NCBI GenBank assembly: GCA_905211955.1
Contig: CAJMCT010000003.1
Coordinates: 1-34,721, forward strand
Direction of reading: 5' to 3'
Length of the DNA stretch: 34,721 nucleotides
Origin: an uncultured Eubacteriales bacterium
Lineage (GTDB): Bacteria > Bacillota > Clostridia > Christensenellales > Borkfalkiaceae
The notes under the pieces are model-generated. The model made no database searches. It saw only the letters and a list, made by a program, of their open reading frames with translations, and had not been told where the DNA came from. Made by a program: the position numbers and the translations under genes. Shown in pieces: positions 24,668-31,869 of this stretch; within the stretch, counting starts at the first letter, position 1, and every line of letters begins with the position of its first letter.

Positions 24668-25724
24668 GTAAATTCCCCTCCCTACTCAAACCATTAAGCA
24701 TATTTTGAGCTTCCGTATCTGTTAGTTCTACTCCAAAGAATTCCTTACTTAAATCTTGAATTTGCTTTTTAACGTCGTAGTTAAAATAGTTCGGATAGAG
24801 TTTATTCGCTTGGTCACAAAGGAACACGGGAGAGAAAACCCCTAATTGTTCAAACATCGTAAGACCGATAGGAATATTAAAAACTTGTCCATTTTTAACC
24901 GCATCAAGATTTTTATAAGGTTCTTCTTGTAATGCGTTCATTAAAGTCTTTTGATAAATACCGCCCACTACGAACACATCGGGATTTTGCTCGCAAATTT
25001 CTTCCGCAGACGGTTTATTCGTTTCAAATTGGTCGTTAAGCGGTTTCATCCCAAGAACCCTATAAGCATATTCGGTAAACGAACCAACCGTTTCCGTATA
25101 TCCTACGCCGTTATTTTTATCACCGCGCACATAATAAACCGTCCTTTGCTCGTCATTATGATTTGCAAGTTCTGTTTGAATGCCCGAAATCGTGTTTTGC
25201 ATATGCACTTTCCAAGCATCTACTTTTTGAGAAACTTCTTCGCTATCCCAAATTTGCTTTACTAAATCCGCAAAGAAATATACGTATCCACTAAAATCGG
25301 GATTACCATATAAACTAACGTTCAACGCCTTAATTCCGTGTTCTTTTAATCCGTCCGTTATGTATTTTTCAGGTGAAAACACGATATCCACTCCACGTGC
25401 AATGTAAGTTTCATAGCTTTCTTGATACGCTAAACTATATCTTTCATTTGCCTTTCCATCAAATACCGATGACCACTCGTTGTTAAGTAAAGAATAATAA
25501 ACACCGTCTATGCTATCTGCTACCCCAAACGCAATCAAAAGATCATACGTCGTTCTTGAAGCGCAAGCAACCTTTTTAGGATTCTTTTTCACGGTTACTT
25601 GTTCCCCAAGCATATCCGTTACAGTTACCGTTTCATCATCATTTCCAACGTTACAACCAGTGAACGAAAGTACCCCAGCAATAGCCATAACAACCACTAG
25701 TAAAATAGTAATAATTTTTTTCAT
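24660..25724 (-). CDS. Periplasmic-type substrate-binding lipoprotein (class III, FecB-like)
   Basis: The 354-residue protein is the extracellular receptor of the uptake system. It carries a type II signal peptide with lipobox SFTGC and a class III binding-protein fold, recognisable from VTVTDMLGEQVTVKKNPKKVAC at the first domain start (split by the known long connecting helix) and NPDVFVVGG later. Such receptors deliver siderophores, haem or cobalamin to FecCD permeases. AAGGAG lies 9 bases before the ATG. The 106-base gap upstream contains a short AGACG/CGTCT hairpin (25773-25798) and two CGATTTGC repeats; I saw no Fur-like palindrome or B12 riboswitch. Its transcription may start there or continue from the HEPN-like gene. 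Confidence 0.9.
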   Translation of the reverse strand: MKKIITILLVVVMAIAGVLSFTGCNVGNDDETVTVTDMLGEQVTVKKNPKKVACASRTTYDLLIAFGVADSIDGVYYSLLNNEWSSVFDGKANERYSLAYQESYETYIARGVDIVFSPEKYITDGLKEHGIKALNVSLYGNPDFSGYVYFFADLVKQIWDSEEVSQKVDAWKVHMQNTISGIQTELANHNDEQRTVYYVRGDKNNGVGYTETVGSFTEYAYRVLGMKPLNDQFETNKPSAEEICEQNPDVFVVGGIYQKTLMNALQEEPYKNLDAVKNGQVFNIPIGLTMFEQLGVFSPVFLCDQANKLYPNYFNYDVKKQIQDLSKEFFGVELTDTEAQNMLNGLSREGNLLA

Positions 25725-25830
25725 TTTTGCATTTCTCCTTAAATGTTATCGCAAATCGATTTTGCTATTAATAGACGAACGTTTGCAAATCGGCGTCTAC
25801 CAATACCTAGATAACTTTAAATTTTCTTCC

Positions 25831-26736
25831 CTATTTTAAATATTCCCAAATATTTTTTGCTTGTGTATCTAACGCTCCAATTTCATCTGCTAATTGATAT
25901 TCATCTTTGTAGATAGTTTTGCCGTTTTTATCTTTAATTCGCTTTTTGCCACTATGCAATAATTTTGTTACACTAAATGAAATTGCCCAAACAAAAACAC
26001 CTACAATGGCAAAGGTTATAACCATGCTCAATATTATATCTTTTACAAACTCCGTAACCAAACCTATTAAAACAACTAAAAGCAAACCCAAAATTGGTGT
26101 TATCGTAAAACGAACTATTGTGCCTATAGTTTTCCCAATAGATTTTTTCGAATTTTTTTTCTTTACTCTTACTTGGTCATACTGCTTAAACTTTTCCTTG
26201 CGTTGTTCCCATAAAGAACTTAGAGCCTTATATCCTTTCATCGTGGTATCTCTACGAAATTTCATTGTTGGTTTACAATCCAAATCATCAAGCCCATCAC
26301 AACCAACATATTCCCAGCCATACCAACCATAAACTTCTTTAATTTGATTTATGCTTTCATCGTTAGATAAACTTCTTTCACGATACTCGTATTTTTCATC
26401 ATTTACAACCATTGTTTCTTGGCTTTCGATTGGCTTTGATTGATTTAATTTTTCAATGCGTTCTTTAACGTCAGCAATTCTTCCTTTCAAAAAAGCTATT
26501 ACTTCATCGTTAATTTGAATAAGTGGTTCAGCATCAAATTTAACCCCATGCACGTAAACGTTTCTAGCACAACGAATGGTATTCATTTTAGACGAATACG
26601 GTTCTGGAATATCGTTTATGTACATAAGCATAATACTCCTGTTTTCTTGCGGAACATATACTTTACGCAGAAGCCCTTCAAGTTCGTTGAACAAACTCAT
26701 AAACTCGTCAAATTTTTCTCTAATTTCTTTATTCAC
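25831..26736 (-). CDS. HEPN-like domain membrane protein
   Basis: The 301-residue protein starts with a helical domain containing RNVYVH (58-63), which fits the R-x4-H motif of HEPN nucleases, with long helices before and after as in that fold. A central hydrophilic part includes a Trp/Tyr-rich section (GWYGWEYVGCDGLDDL), and two membrane helices lie at about 208-228 and 234-256, followed by a charged tail. Many HEPN proteins cut RNA in defence and toxin systems. I place the start at GTG 26736, with AAGGAG 9 bases upstream and 8 bases of overlap with the ADP-ribosylglycohydrolase gene. It is the last gene of the operon from the 28.0-kb promoter. The HEPN call rests on one motif and helix pattern. 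Confidence 0.6.
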   Translation of the reverse strand: MNKEIREKFDEFMSLFNELEGLLRKVYVPQENRSIMLMYINDIPEPYSSKMNTIRCARNVYVHGVKFDAEPLIQINDEVIAFLKGRIADVKERIEKLNQSKPIESQETMVVNDEKYEYRERSLSNDESINQIKEVYGWYGWEYVGCDGLDDLDCKPTMKFRRDTTMKGYKALSSLWEQRKEKFKQYDQVRVKKKNSKKSIGKTIGTIVRFTITPILGLLLVVLIGLVTEFVKDIILSMVITFAIVGVFVWAISFSVTKLLHSGKKRIKDKNGKTIYKDEYQLADEIGALDTQAKNIWEYLK

Positions 26737-27568
26737 TTTTGTTTCTCCTTTTTCCTTTAATCGTATTAAAAGCAAAGTATATGCTTTTTAAGTTTTCTGG
26801 TAAATATTCTAGTGCCCTATCTTCCATATCGTAAGACACTCCGTAATAAACTTCGGCAATAGACCCTGCCATTGCACCGATAGTATCAGAGTCCCCACCA
26901 ATACAAACGGCATTTCTTATTGCATCTTCAAAATTCTCACTTTCTAAAAATGCTATTATTGCTTGTGGAACGCTTCCTTGACAAGTTACCCAACCACCTG
27001 CAAAATCGTATCCGTAATTACCACACAAAGACTTAATCGTGAAGAATTTATCTTTTAGTATCGGATAATATACTGATAATTTTTCTCTGATTTCTTCTTT
27101 ACTCTTTCCTTGTCTTGCAAGATAAATTCCCATTGCAATTGCTTCTGCACCTTTAACCCCTTCTGGGTGATTATGGGTTACGTCAGTTACCATTAAAGAT
27201 AATTCTTTAAGTTGTTCTTCGCTTTCAGCAACCCAAGCAACAGGACTAACTCTCATTGCCGAACCATTTCCATAACTGTTATATGGTTTAGGATTACTAC
27301 TCATCAACCAGTTGTGATAAAAGTTATAACCATATCCGGCGTTTGGATATGCACGTCCAAGTTCTTGCATACACGAGATTGTATTTTGTCTTAACTTACC
27401 ATAATCGCCTTTACACAAGAATAGTGCTTTTGCGATAGCTAACGTCATACAGCTATCATCAGTAAACCTACAGCTTTTAGTAAAAAATGCAAAATCCTTA
27501 CCACGATTATCGTCTTCTACAAATTCAAATCTACTTCCTACTATATCTCCAATTATTGCTCCTAACAT
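26729..27568 (-). CDS. ADP-ribosylglycohydrolase family protein
   Basis: The 279-residue protein has the DraG/ARH motifs: GAIIGDIVGS at the N-terminus, TDDS at 36-39, GNGSAMR, THNHPEG and GGDSDTIGAMAG (224-235), which hold the two magnesium ions and bind ADP-ribose. The family removes ADP-ribose from proteins or small molecules in the cytoplasm. It sits between an unknown gene (8-base gap) and a HEPN-like gene (8-base overlap), so it may reverse an ADP-ribose mark or remove a signal in the system described for this region. No ADP-ribosyltransferase partner is visible unless the preceding unknown protein or the adjacent Fic-encoding locus acts so. Confidence 0.93.
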   Translation of the reverse strand: MLGAIIGDIVGSRFEFVEDDNRGKDFAFFTKSCRFTDDSCMTLAIAKALFLCKGDYGKLRQNTISCMQELGRAYPNAGYGYNFYHNWLMSSNPKPYNSYGNGSAMRVSPVAWVAESEEQLKELSLMVTDVTHNHPEGVKGAEAIAMGIYLARQGKSKEEIREKLSVYYPILKDKFFTIKSLCGNYGYDFAGGWVTCQGSVPQAIIAFLESENFEDAIRNAVCIGGDSDTIGAMAGSIAEVYYGVSYDMEDRALEYLPENLKSIYFAFNTIKGKRRNKSE

Positions 27569-27576
27569 TTTTTCTC

Positions 27577-27993
27577 CTAGTTGTTGGCCATGATTTTTGC
27601 TCTTCTACGATATTCTTCAATATCTTCTTTATTTTCTTCAATAATTGGTTGTAGAAAATCTATAATGTGCTTGTCAAAAAAATTCTCATCTTGACTATGT
27701 TTTTCAAAAAACTCTTTATGCGTCAACCCATCCAAAGGAAAAACTAGCTGTGCTGTATAAGGAATTGGATACTTAAATGCCGATTTTGTAACATCATTCC
27801 AAACACCAAACAATTGCATTTCCATTATTATAAATTTTGAATTTCTTAACCATTTGTAAAAGTTGATAAATACAGAATCTAACCATGGGTCAACTGACTC
27901 ATTCTGTCCATCATAATGTTTTATAAAAACACCAGTGCTACCTACATTCTCACCTTTATCTTTTAGCAACGTTCCTCTAATATATTTTTCCAT
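27577..27993 (-). CDS. Hypothetical protein, first gene of second sigma-linked operon
   Basis: I do not recognise this 138-residue protein. It is soluble, with a predicted alternating beta/helix order: a beta start (YIRGTLLKDKG, STGVFIKHYDG), Trp/Tyr-rich middle (WLDSVFINFYKWLRNSKF), and helical end (HKEFFEKHSQ, FLQPIIEENKEDIEEY). There is no Cys cluster, signal peptide or membrane segment. The ATG has GGAGG 7 bases upstream, and the -10 element of the shared promoter motif lies only 15 bases before that site. It begins the operon with the ADP-ribosylglycohydrolase and HEPN-like genes, so it is a candidate partner for either. Confidence 0.68.
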   Translation of the reverse strand: MEKYIRGTLLKDKGENVGSTGVFIKHYDGQNESVDPWLDSVFINFYKWLRNSKFIIMEMQLFGVWNDVTKSAFKYPIPYTAQLVFPLDGLTHKEFFEKHSQDENFFDKHIIDFLQPIIEENKEDIEEYRRRAKIMANN

Positions 27994-28008
27994 TTTGTTT
28001 CCTCCATG

Positions 28009-28043
28009 CTTAAATATAGATGGTGTTTTTTCTAAACTTAACA
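28009..28043 (-). promoter_or_regulatory. Shared promoter motif, copy 3 (TGTTAAGTT-N15-CTATAT)
   Basis: TGTTAAGTT (28035-28043) and CTATAT (28014-28019) are 15 bases apart in the leftward direction. The upstream element begins 3 bases after the stop of the sigma-like gene and the RNA would start around 28007, just before the ribosome binding site of the next gene. The same layout occurs twice at 31.74-31.86 kb. Confidence 0.75.
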
Positions 28044-28045
28044 GT

Positions 28046-28924
28046 TTATTTTAATTTTTTCTTAAAATTTTTATAAGTTCTGCTTAAACTTTGTTCTGAC
28101 ACTCCTAAAATTTTGCCGATTTGTTTTGCCGTTGGCAGTTCGCCATTCTTTTCATAATAATCAAATACTTCTTGATTGAATATTCCTTTATCGCAGAGTA
28201 GTTCTTTTACCTTGTCCACGTCTTCATTAAAGGCTTTTATAATCTCCACCGTTAACAACATAGATAAAAGTCTTTTTTGCCTATCCTGAACTTTAGAAAA
28301 ACCGGCTTCAATTTTTTCTAAAAGCGCAATAACAGCAGATTCTTCAATCATGTTTTCTTCTGCCGTCTTCTCTTTGCTTGCTTGCAAATCAAATAATTCT
28401 ATCCCATCGCCATCTTCGTTAGTAACAGTGCTTGCTACAGCAACTGCGTCATCGTTAATACGAATCAGTTCTTTAAGCTTGTCAATTTCAATATTAAGAA
28501 CCTTTGCTAGTTTCTCCTGAACTATTGAATTATAAATATCTAACCCTTTACTATTTGCAAGAGCCATTATTTTACGAATCAGCTTATCGTCTTCGCTTGC
28601 GACTCTAATTCCTTGGCGTTTTTCTTCAACAATCTCTTTGGCTTTTGCTATATGTAAATCACGCTTTAATGCACTATTAAACAAATGCAAAAACTCACCT
28701 TTATCTTTATCGTAATACTTGATACACTCCGCCGCCGTTTCCATTAACGTTAGGCTATAATCTTCTAGTGGCTTTTTAGGATAGATATAAGTTTGATAAT
28801 GCTCTGTAAGTAGCGTTAAAAAATTATACCTTTCCGTTTTATATAAAGTGGGCGAACTTTCCTTATCGATAGTAAAGAGCGGAGAATTGTTTATTAAGTT
28901 TTCAAATTCTTCTCTCGTAAACAT
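28046..28924 (-). CDS. Sigma-factor-like protein
   Basis: The 292-residue protein has a region resembling sigma region 2 (about 60-95: METAAECIKYYDKDKGEFLHLFNSALKRDLH, here split; key part YDKDKGEFLHLFNS) and a C-terminal helix-turn-helix (263-292; LPTAKQIGKILGVSEQSLSR) where region 4 would lie. The middle is long, acidic and helical. It could be a diverged alternative sigma factor or a related DNA-binding protein. The gene follows the CARF-like gene by 10 bases and is the last of its operon. Three copies of an unusual promoter motif flank it: two drive its operon and one, directly after its stop, drives the next. That makes autoregulation and control of the following operon plausible. Confidence 0.62.
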   Translation of the reverse strand: MFTREEFENLINNSPLFTIDKESSPTLYKTERYNFLTLLTEHYQTYIYPKKPLEDYSLTLMETAAECIKYYDKDKGEFLHLFNSALKRDLHIAKAKEIVEEKRQGIRVASEDDKLIRKIMALANSKGLDIYNSIVQEKLAKVLNIEIDKLKELIRINDDAVAVASTVTNEDGDGIELFDLQASKEKTAEENMIEESAVIALLEKIEAGFSKVQDRQKRLLSMLLTVEIIKAFNEDVDKVKELLCDKGIFNQEVFDYYEKNGELPTAKQIGKILGVSEQSLSRTYKNFKKKLK

Positions 28925-28934
28925 CTTTTGCTCC

Positions 28935-29570
28935 TTACATATCTAAAAGGGTGTCTAATGCTTTAACCGCATCCTCCGAAGTTTTATATTCCATTGCGTT
29001 TGTAACGTTGTTAAGATAATAAAGTGGTGTTAAATCATACAAAACAGGGTTTATCGGTTTTGTTTTGCCAGTACCACTGCCATCGTCAACAAAATCTACT
29101 TTGCCGTAGACGATGTTCTTAATTTTTGCTTTGAAGAATTTTTCTGCAAAGTTCATAACTGCAAACATAATGATAGGCAATGGCTTTGGTCCGTAAGTTA
29201 CGTCGCCAATAATTTCTGCGTTATCTTCAAGTTTTGCAACCATATCGCGAAGTAAAGTTTCGTGAACGTCTCGCGTTTCTTCAAAAGGTGTTGCAAGCGT
29301 GATATATTCAATATCTGCGCTGATAGAACGGTTAATTTCATTAAGTTCTTTTTGGAACTTTCCTGCATTGATTGCGCTATTGCCTTCAATATCTACTTTT
29401 GAAAGAAGAACAACTTTCACCTTTTCCCCTTTCTTCATTGTTTTTGCAAGAACTGAGTTCACAGGAAAAATAGTTTCGCCGTTATACTCAATAGTAGCGT
29501 TGCCGTCTACTTTATACTTAAAACCGTGTAATTCCTTCTTCATAGGAAGGTCGCTAAATACAATTTTCAT
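28935..29570 (-). CDS. CARF/TM1812-like sensor protein
   Basis: The 211-residue protein resembles the ligand-binding domain of CRISPR-associated Csx/TM1812 proteins. The key sign is DVTYGPKPLPI (123-133), matching their DxTHGxxxLP loop, followed by a helix and IKNIVYGKVDF, a strand pattern seen in the same family. The N-terminus has ELHGFKYK and beta strands fitting a Rossmann-like fold. CARF domains bind cyclic oligoadenylates or related signals made in virus defence. No effector domain is fused and no CRISPR array or cas gene is nearby. The gene lies 3 bases after the exonuclease and 10 bases before the sigma-like gene, so it may act as the signal-sensing partner of either. Confidence 0.6.
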   Translation of the reverse strand: MKIVFSDLPMKKELHGFKYKVDGNATIEYNGETIFPVNSVLAKTMKKGEKVKVVLLSKVDIEGNSAINAGKFQKELNEINRSISADIEYITLATPFEETRDVHETLLRDMVAKLEDNAEIIGDVTYGPKPLPIIMFAVMNFAEKFFKAKIKNIVYGKVDFVDDGSGTGKTKPINPVLYDLTPLYYLNNVTNAMEYKTSEDAVKALDTLLDM

Positions 29571-29573
29571 TTT

Positions 29574-31367
29574 TTATTTTCTCCTAATTAATACTGGTAA
29601 TTGTAATTTTTTCTTAAATATCTCCGTTGCCATTTCAATCACAGAAGGAAGATAACTATTATTCAACTCTCCTGCAATAGAAAGTTGATAATACTCTTTC
29701 GGCAAAAACATTTCATCCCCTTCTTTATATTTCTTGTTTGAAATTGTCGGATCCTTAAATGCTTTATCTTTATACCCAAATTTAAATTTAGACATATGAC
29801 ATAGTGCCTTCGATAAAGATTTTTCATTGTAAAGTTCTTTAATCGCTTGTTCAATATTTAGTTTAATGCTGGCTAATTCCCCTTTCGATGCACATTTAAA
29901 ATCATCGTCGGATAAAATTCGTGAAGGGAAATCAAAAACGATATTGTCTTTTAAGAATTTGCCCTTGAATTTATATGAAGTTATGTACGGATACTCTTTT
30001 TCAATATTAATTGCTTTTATTCTTCCACCTGTTGGAATAATAAATTTCCTTGCCAATTCATATTTTATTCGGCCATAACTTTTCTCTTTTGCTTTATCAA
30101 AAAAACCTTGGTCCAAGTAACTATTAACGGCCCTATTTACTCGATACGGGTGCATATTATAAAAATCATCGAGTACGTAATCATAAAATAAAAAGAACCT
30201 TTTTTGTTGACTTTCTCCATTTACATCAACCGTTATATTTGCAACGTATTGAATTACTGGAAAATCCAAGCTACATTCAAACTGACCACCAACTAATTCA
30301 TTATTAATATGATAAAATTGGGAATGAGTCTTTTTGTAATAATCATACCAGCCCTTGTTTCTCTTTATATTGCCAGCAAGTTCATCCGCTTCCTGTCTTG
30401 TAATCATAAGATCTTGTCTAGTCAACCCTATCTCCGATAAAAAGTCATCAAGCGAAATTTTTCTTATTTTCACATAAATATTCTTATGCGCTAAATATTT
30501 CTCATACCTTTCTAGTTTTCTATTTTTTTCTTCATTTAGAACATACGTTACGCCGCTTTTCATTTCTAAAGAAAACTGAGCCTTGATTTCCTTAAGCCTA
30601 TTAAGAATAACTAGTACAGACACAAAATTTTCATGCATAAATTCAGATGATAAGACGTAAGTTTTGTCTGCGTTATAATTTAATTCCTCTTCAATAAAAG
30701 TATTTATAAATTGTCTATTCTTTGCCCCATTCCCTGTATAAGAGTATAGCAAATTTGGTATCCCCGCTTTTACTACTCTTCCGCAGAAACTTTCACCTAT
30801 TGCTAAGGAATAATTGCTCATGATTTGGTAAAGTGGCATTTTCAATTCCTGCGTGTAATACTTTGTAATTTCCATTGTCATAAGCGAATCATCTAAACTT
30901 CTATGTTTTTGATCAACATCATTAACGCCGCATAAATCTTCATAAACTTCTTTCAGCCTTAGCCTTTTGTCTCGGTTGTATATCAATTTTGCAAGTTCAC
31001 ACGTATCACAAAATTCAAAATTTATAGGTTGAAGTTTATATCTATTACACTCGTCAATCAAGTACCTTGCATCGTTTTCAACTCCGTGTCCTACGTTAAT
31101 TTGTTTCGGTTGTTGTAACAGGGTTTTGATCCTATCATAAAAGTTTTTGAAATTTGGTTGTGTTTTATAATATTCATAAGGTTTTTCTAATCGAATCCCC
31201 CTAATATCAAATCCCTTTACGTCAAATCGATCACAGGGATTCATTTTAATACTATCCTGCTCTAAAATAGTAAATTGGTCATCTGTTAAAACATATCCAA
31301 ACTCGCATATTTTCCCAGTTCCTTCAAAGCAGTTTGCACATTCTATATCAAAAAATAAATAGTTCAT
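29574..31367 (-). CDS. DEDDh exonuclease with BRCT-like and long C-terminal region
   Basis: The 597-residue protein starts with a DnaQ-type exonuclease domain: D7 and E9 in FDIE, D99 in GVENDARYL, and H155/D160 in HRSLDD complete the DEDDh site for two metal ions. A BRCT-like segment follows (about 234-279; KTYVLSSEF), then ISLDDFLSEIGLTRQDL, which matches the paralogue at 21.7 kb. The last ~270 residues, with YRVNRAVNSYLDQGFF and GRIKYELARKFIIPTGGRIKAI, form an extra region I do not recognise. Its ATG overlaps the stop of the preceding gene (TAATG). The protein may trim nucleic acid or, like some DEDDh-type enzymes, degrade oligonucleotide signals, which would fit the CARF-like neighbour; that is inference. 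Confidence 0.82.
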   Translation of the reverse strand: MNYLFFDIECANCFEGTGKICEFGYVLTDDQFTILEQDSIKMNPCDRFDVKGFDIRGIRLEKPYEYYKTQPNFKNFYDRIKTLLQQPKQINVGHGVENDARYLIDECNRYKLQPINFEFCDTCELAKLIYNRDKRLRLKEVYEDLCGVNDVDQKHRSLDDSLMTMEITKYYTQELKMPLYQIMSNYSLAIGESFCGRVVKAGIPNLLYSYTGNGAKNRQFINTFIEEELNYNADKTYVLSSEFMHENFVSVLVILNRLKEIKAQFSLEMKSGVTYVLNEEKNRKLERYEKYLAHKNIYVKIRKISLDDFLSEIGLTRQDLMITRQEADELAGNIKRNKGWYDYYKKTHSQFYHINNELVGGQFECSLDFPVIQYVANITVDVNGESQQKRFFLFYDYVLDDFYNMHPYRVNRAVNSYLDQGFFDKAKEKSYGRIKYELARKFIIPTGGRIKAINIEKEYPYITSYKFKGKFLKDNIVFDFPSRILSDDDFKCASKGELASIKLNIEQAIKELYNEKSLSKALCHMSKFKFGYKDKAFKDPTISNKKYKEGDEMFLPKEYYQLSIAGELNNSYLPSVIEMATEIFKKKLQLPVLIRRK

Positions 31368-31714
31368 TACGCTACCTCCCAGTTATATTGATTCCATAAA
31401 AACGGTGTTCTTTTATAAGCGACTTTAATTTTTTCACGCTTTTCTTTGCGTTTGGTCTTTTCATAAATCGCTACGTCGTATTCTTTTTCAATATAGCGAA
31501 TATAAGAAGGAAGTTTGTCCAAAGTCTTTTTTACTGCCGTACTATGTACGCTTGAATAATTATTGATTGCGTGCACGCCTACGCCATTACGGAAAAACTC
31601 TTTGTTGCTTGCTCTAAAATCTTGTTCGAAAAGAAAATATTCTTTTCCGTTTGCGTTTACGTAAAACGCTTGTCTACCTTTTGCTACCGTCTTGCAATAA
31701 ACTTTTGCTTGCAT
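31367..31714 (-). CDS. Small basic hypothetical protein, first gene of the operon
   Basis: I do not recognise this 115-residue protein. It has a beta-rich first half (VYCKTVAKGRQAFYVNANGKEYFLFEQDF) and a very basic second half (KTKRKEKREKIKVAYKR), so it may bind nucleic acid. No signal or membrane segment is seen. AGGAG lies 8 bases before the ATG. It is the first gene behind two tandem copies of the shared promoter motif and overlaps the exonuclease start by one base, which implies coupled translation and a joint role. Confidence 0.7.
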   Translation of the reverse strand: MQAKVYCKTVAKGRQAFYVNANGKEYFLFEQDFRASNKEFFRNGVGVHAINNYSSVHSTAVKKTLDKLPSYIRYIEKEYDVAIYEKTKRKEKREKIKVAYKRTPFLWNQYNWEVA

Positions 31715-31741
31715 TTTTATTTCTCCTATATTTGCTTTGTA

Positions 31742-31776
31742 CCTTTATATAGAAACCTTATTTTTTGAACTTAACA
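31742..31776 (-). promoter_or_regulatory. Shared promoter motif, copy 2 (proximal)
   Basis: TGTTAAGTT (31768-31776), 15 bases, then CTATATAAAGG (31742-31752) in the leftward direction. The expected RNA start is about 22 bases before the first gene. GTACAA follows the -10 box, and GCACAA does so in copy 1. Confidence 0.78.
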
Positions 31777-31820
31777 CTTTTTGAAAAGTTTTTATAAAAT
31801 TTCTTTTTTAGGTCCTTGTG

Positions 31821-31855
31821 CCATTATATAGAAGGACAAAAATCACAACTTAACA
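31821..31855 (-). promoter_or_regulatory. Shared promoter motif, copy 1 (distal)
   Basis: TGTTAAGTT (31847-31855), 15 bases, then CTATATAATGG (31821-31831). It lies 45 bases directly after the stop of the Fic gene and is spaced 79 bases from copy 2. Both elements and the spacing are the same in all three copies, while the spacer sequences differ. Confidence 0.78.
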
Positions 31856-31869
31856 GTTTTTACTATATT

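Noticed and set aside
28935..29570. A type III CRISPR locus
   Set aside because: The CARF-like protein suggested it, but no repeat-spacer array, cas10, cas6 or cas1 sequence is present in 34.7 kb.
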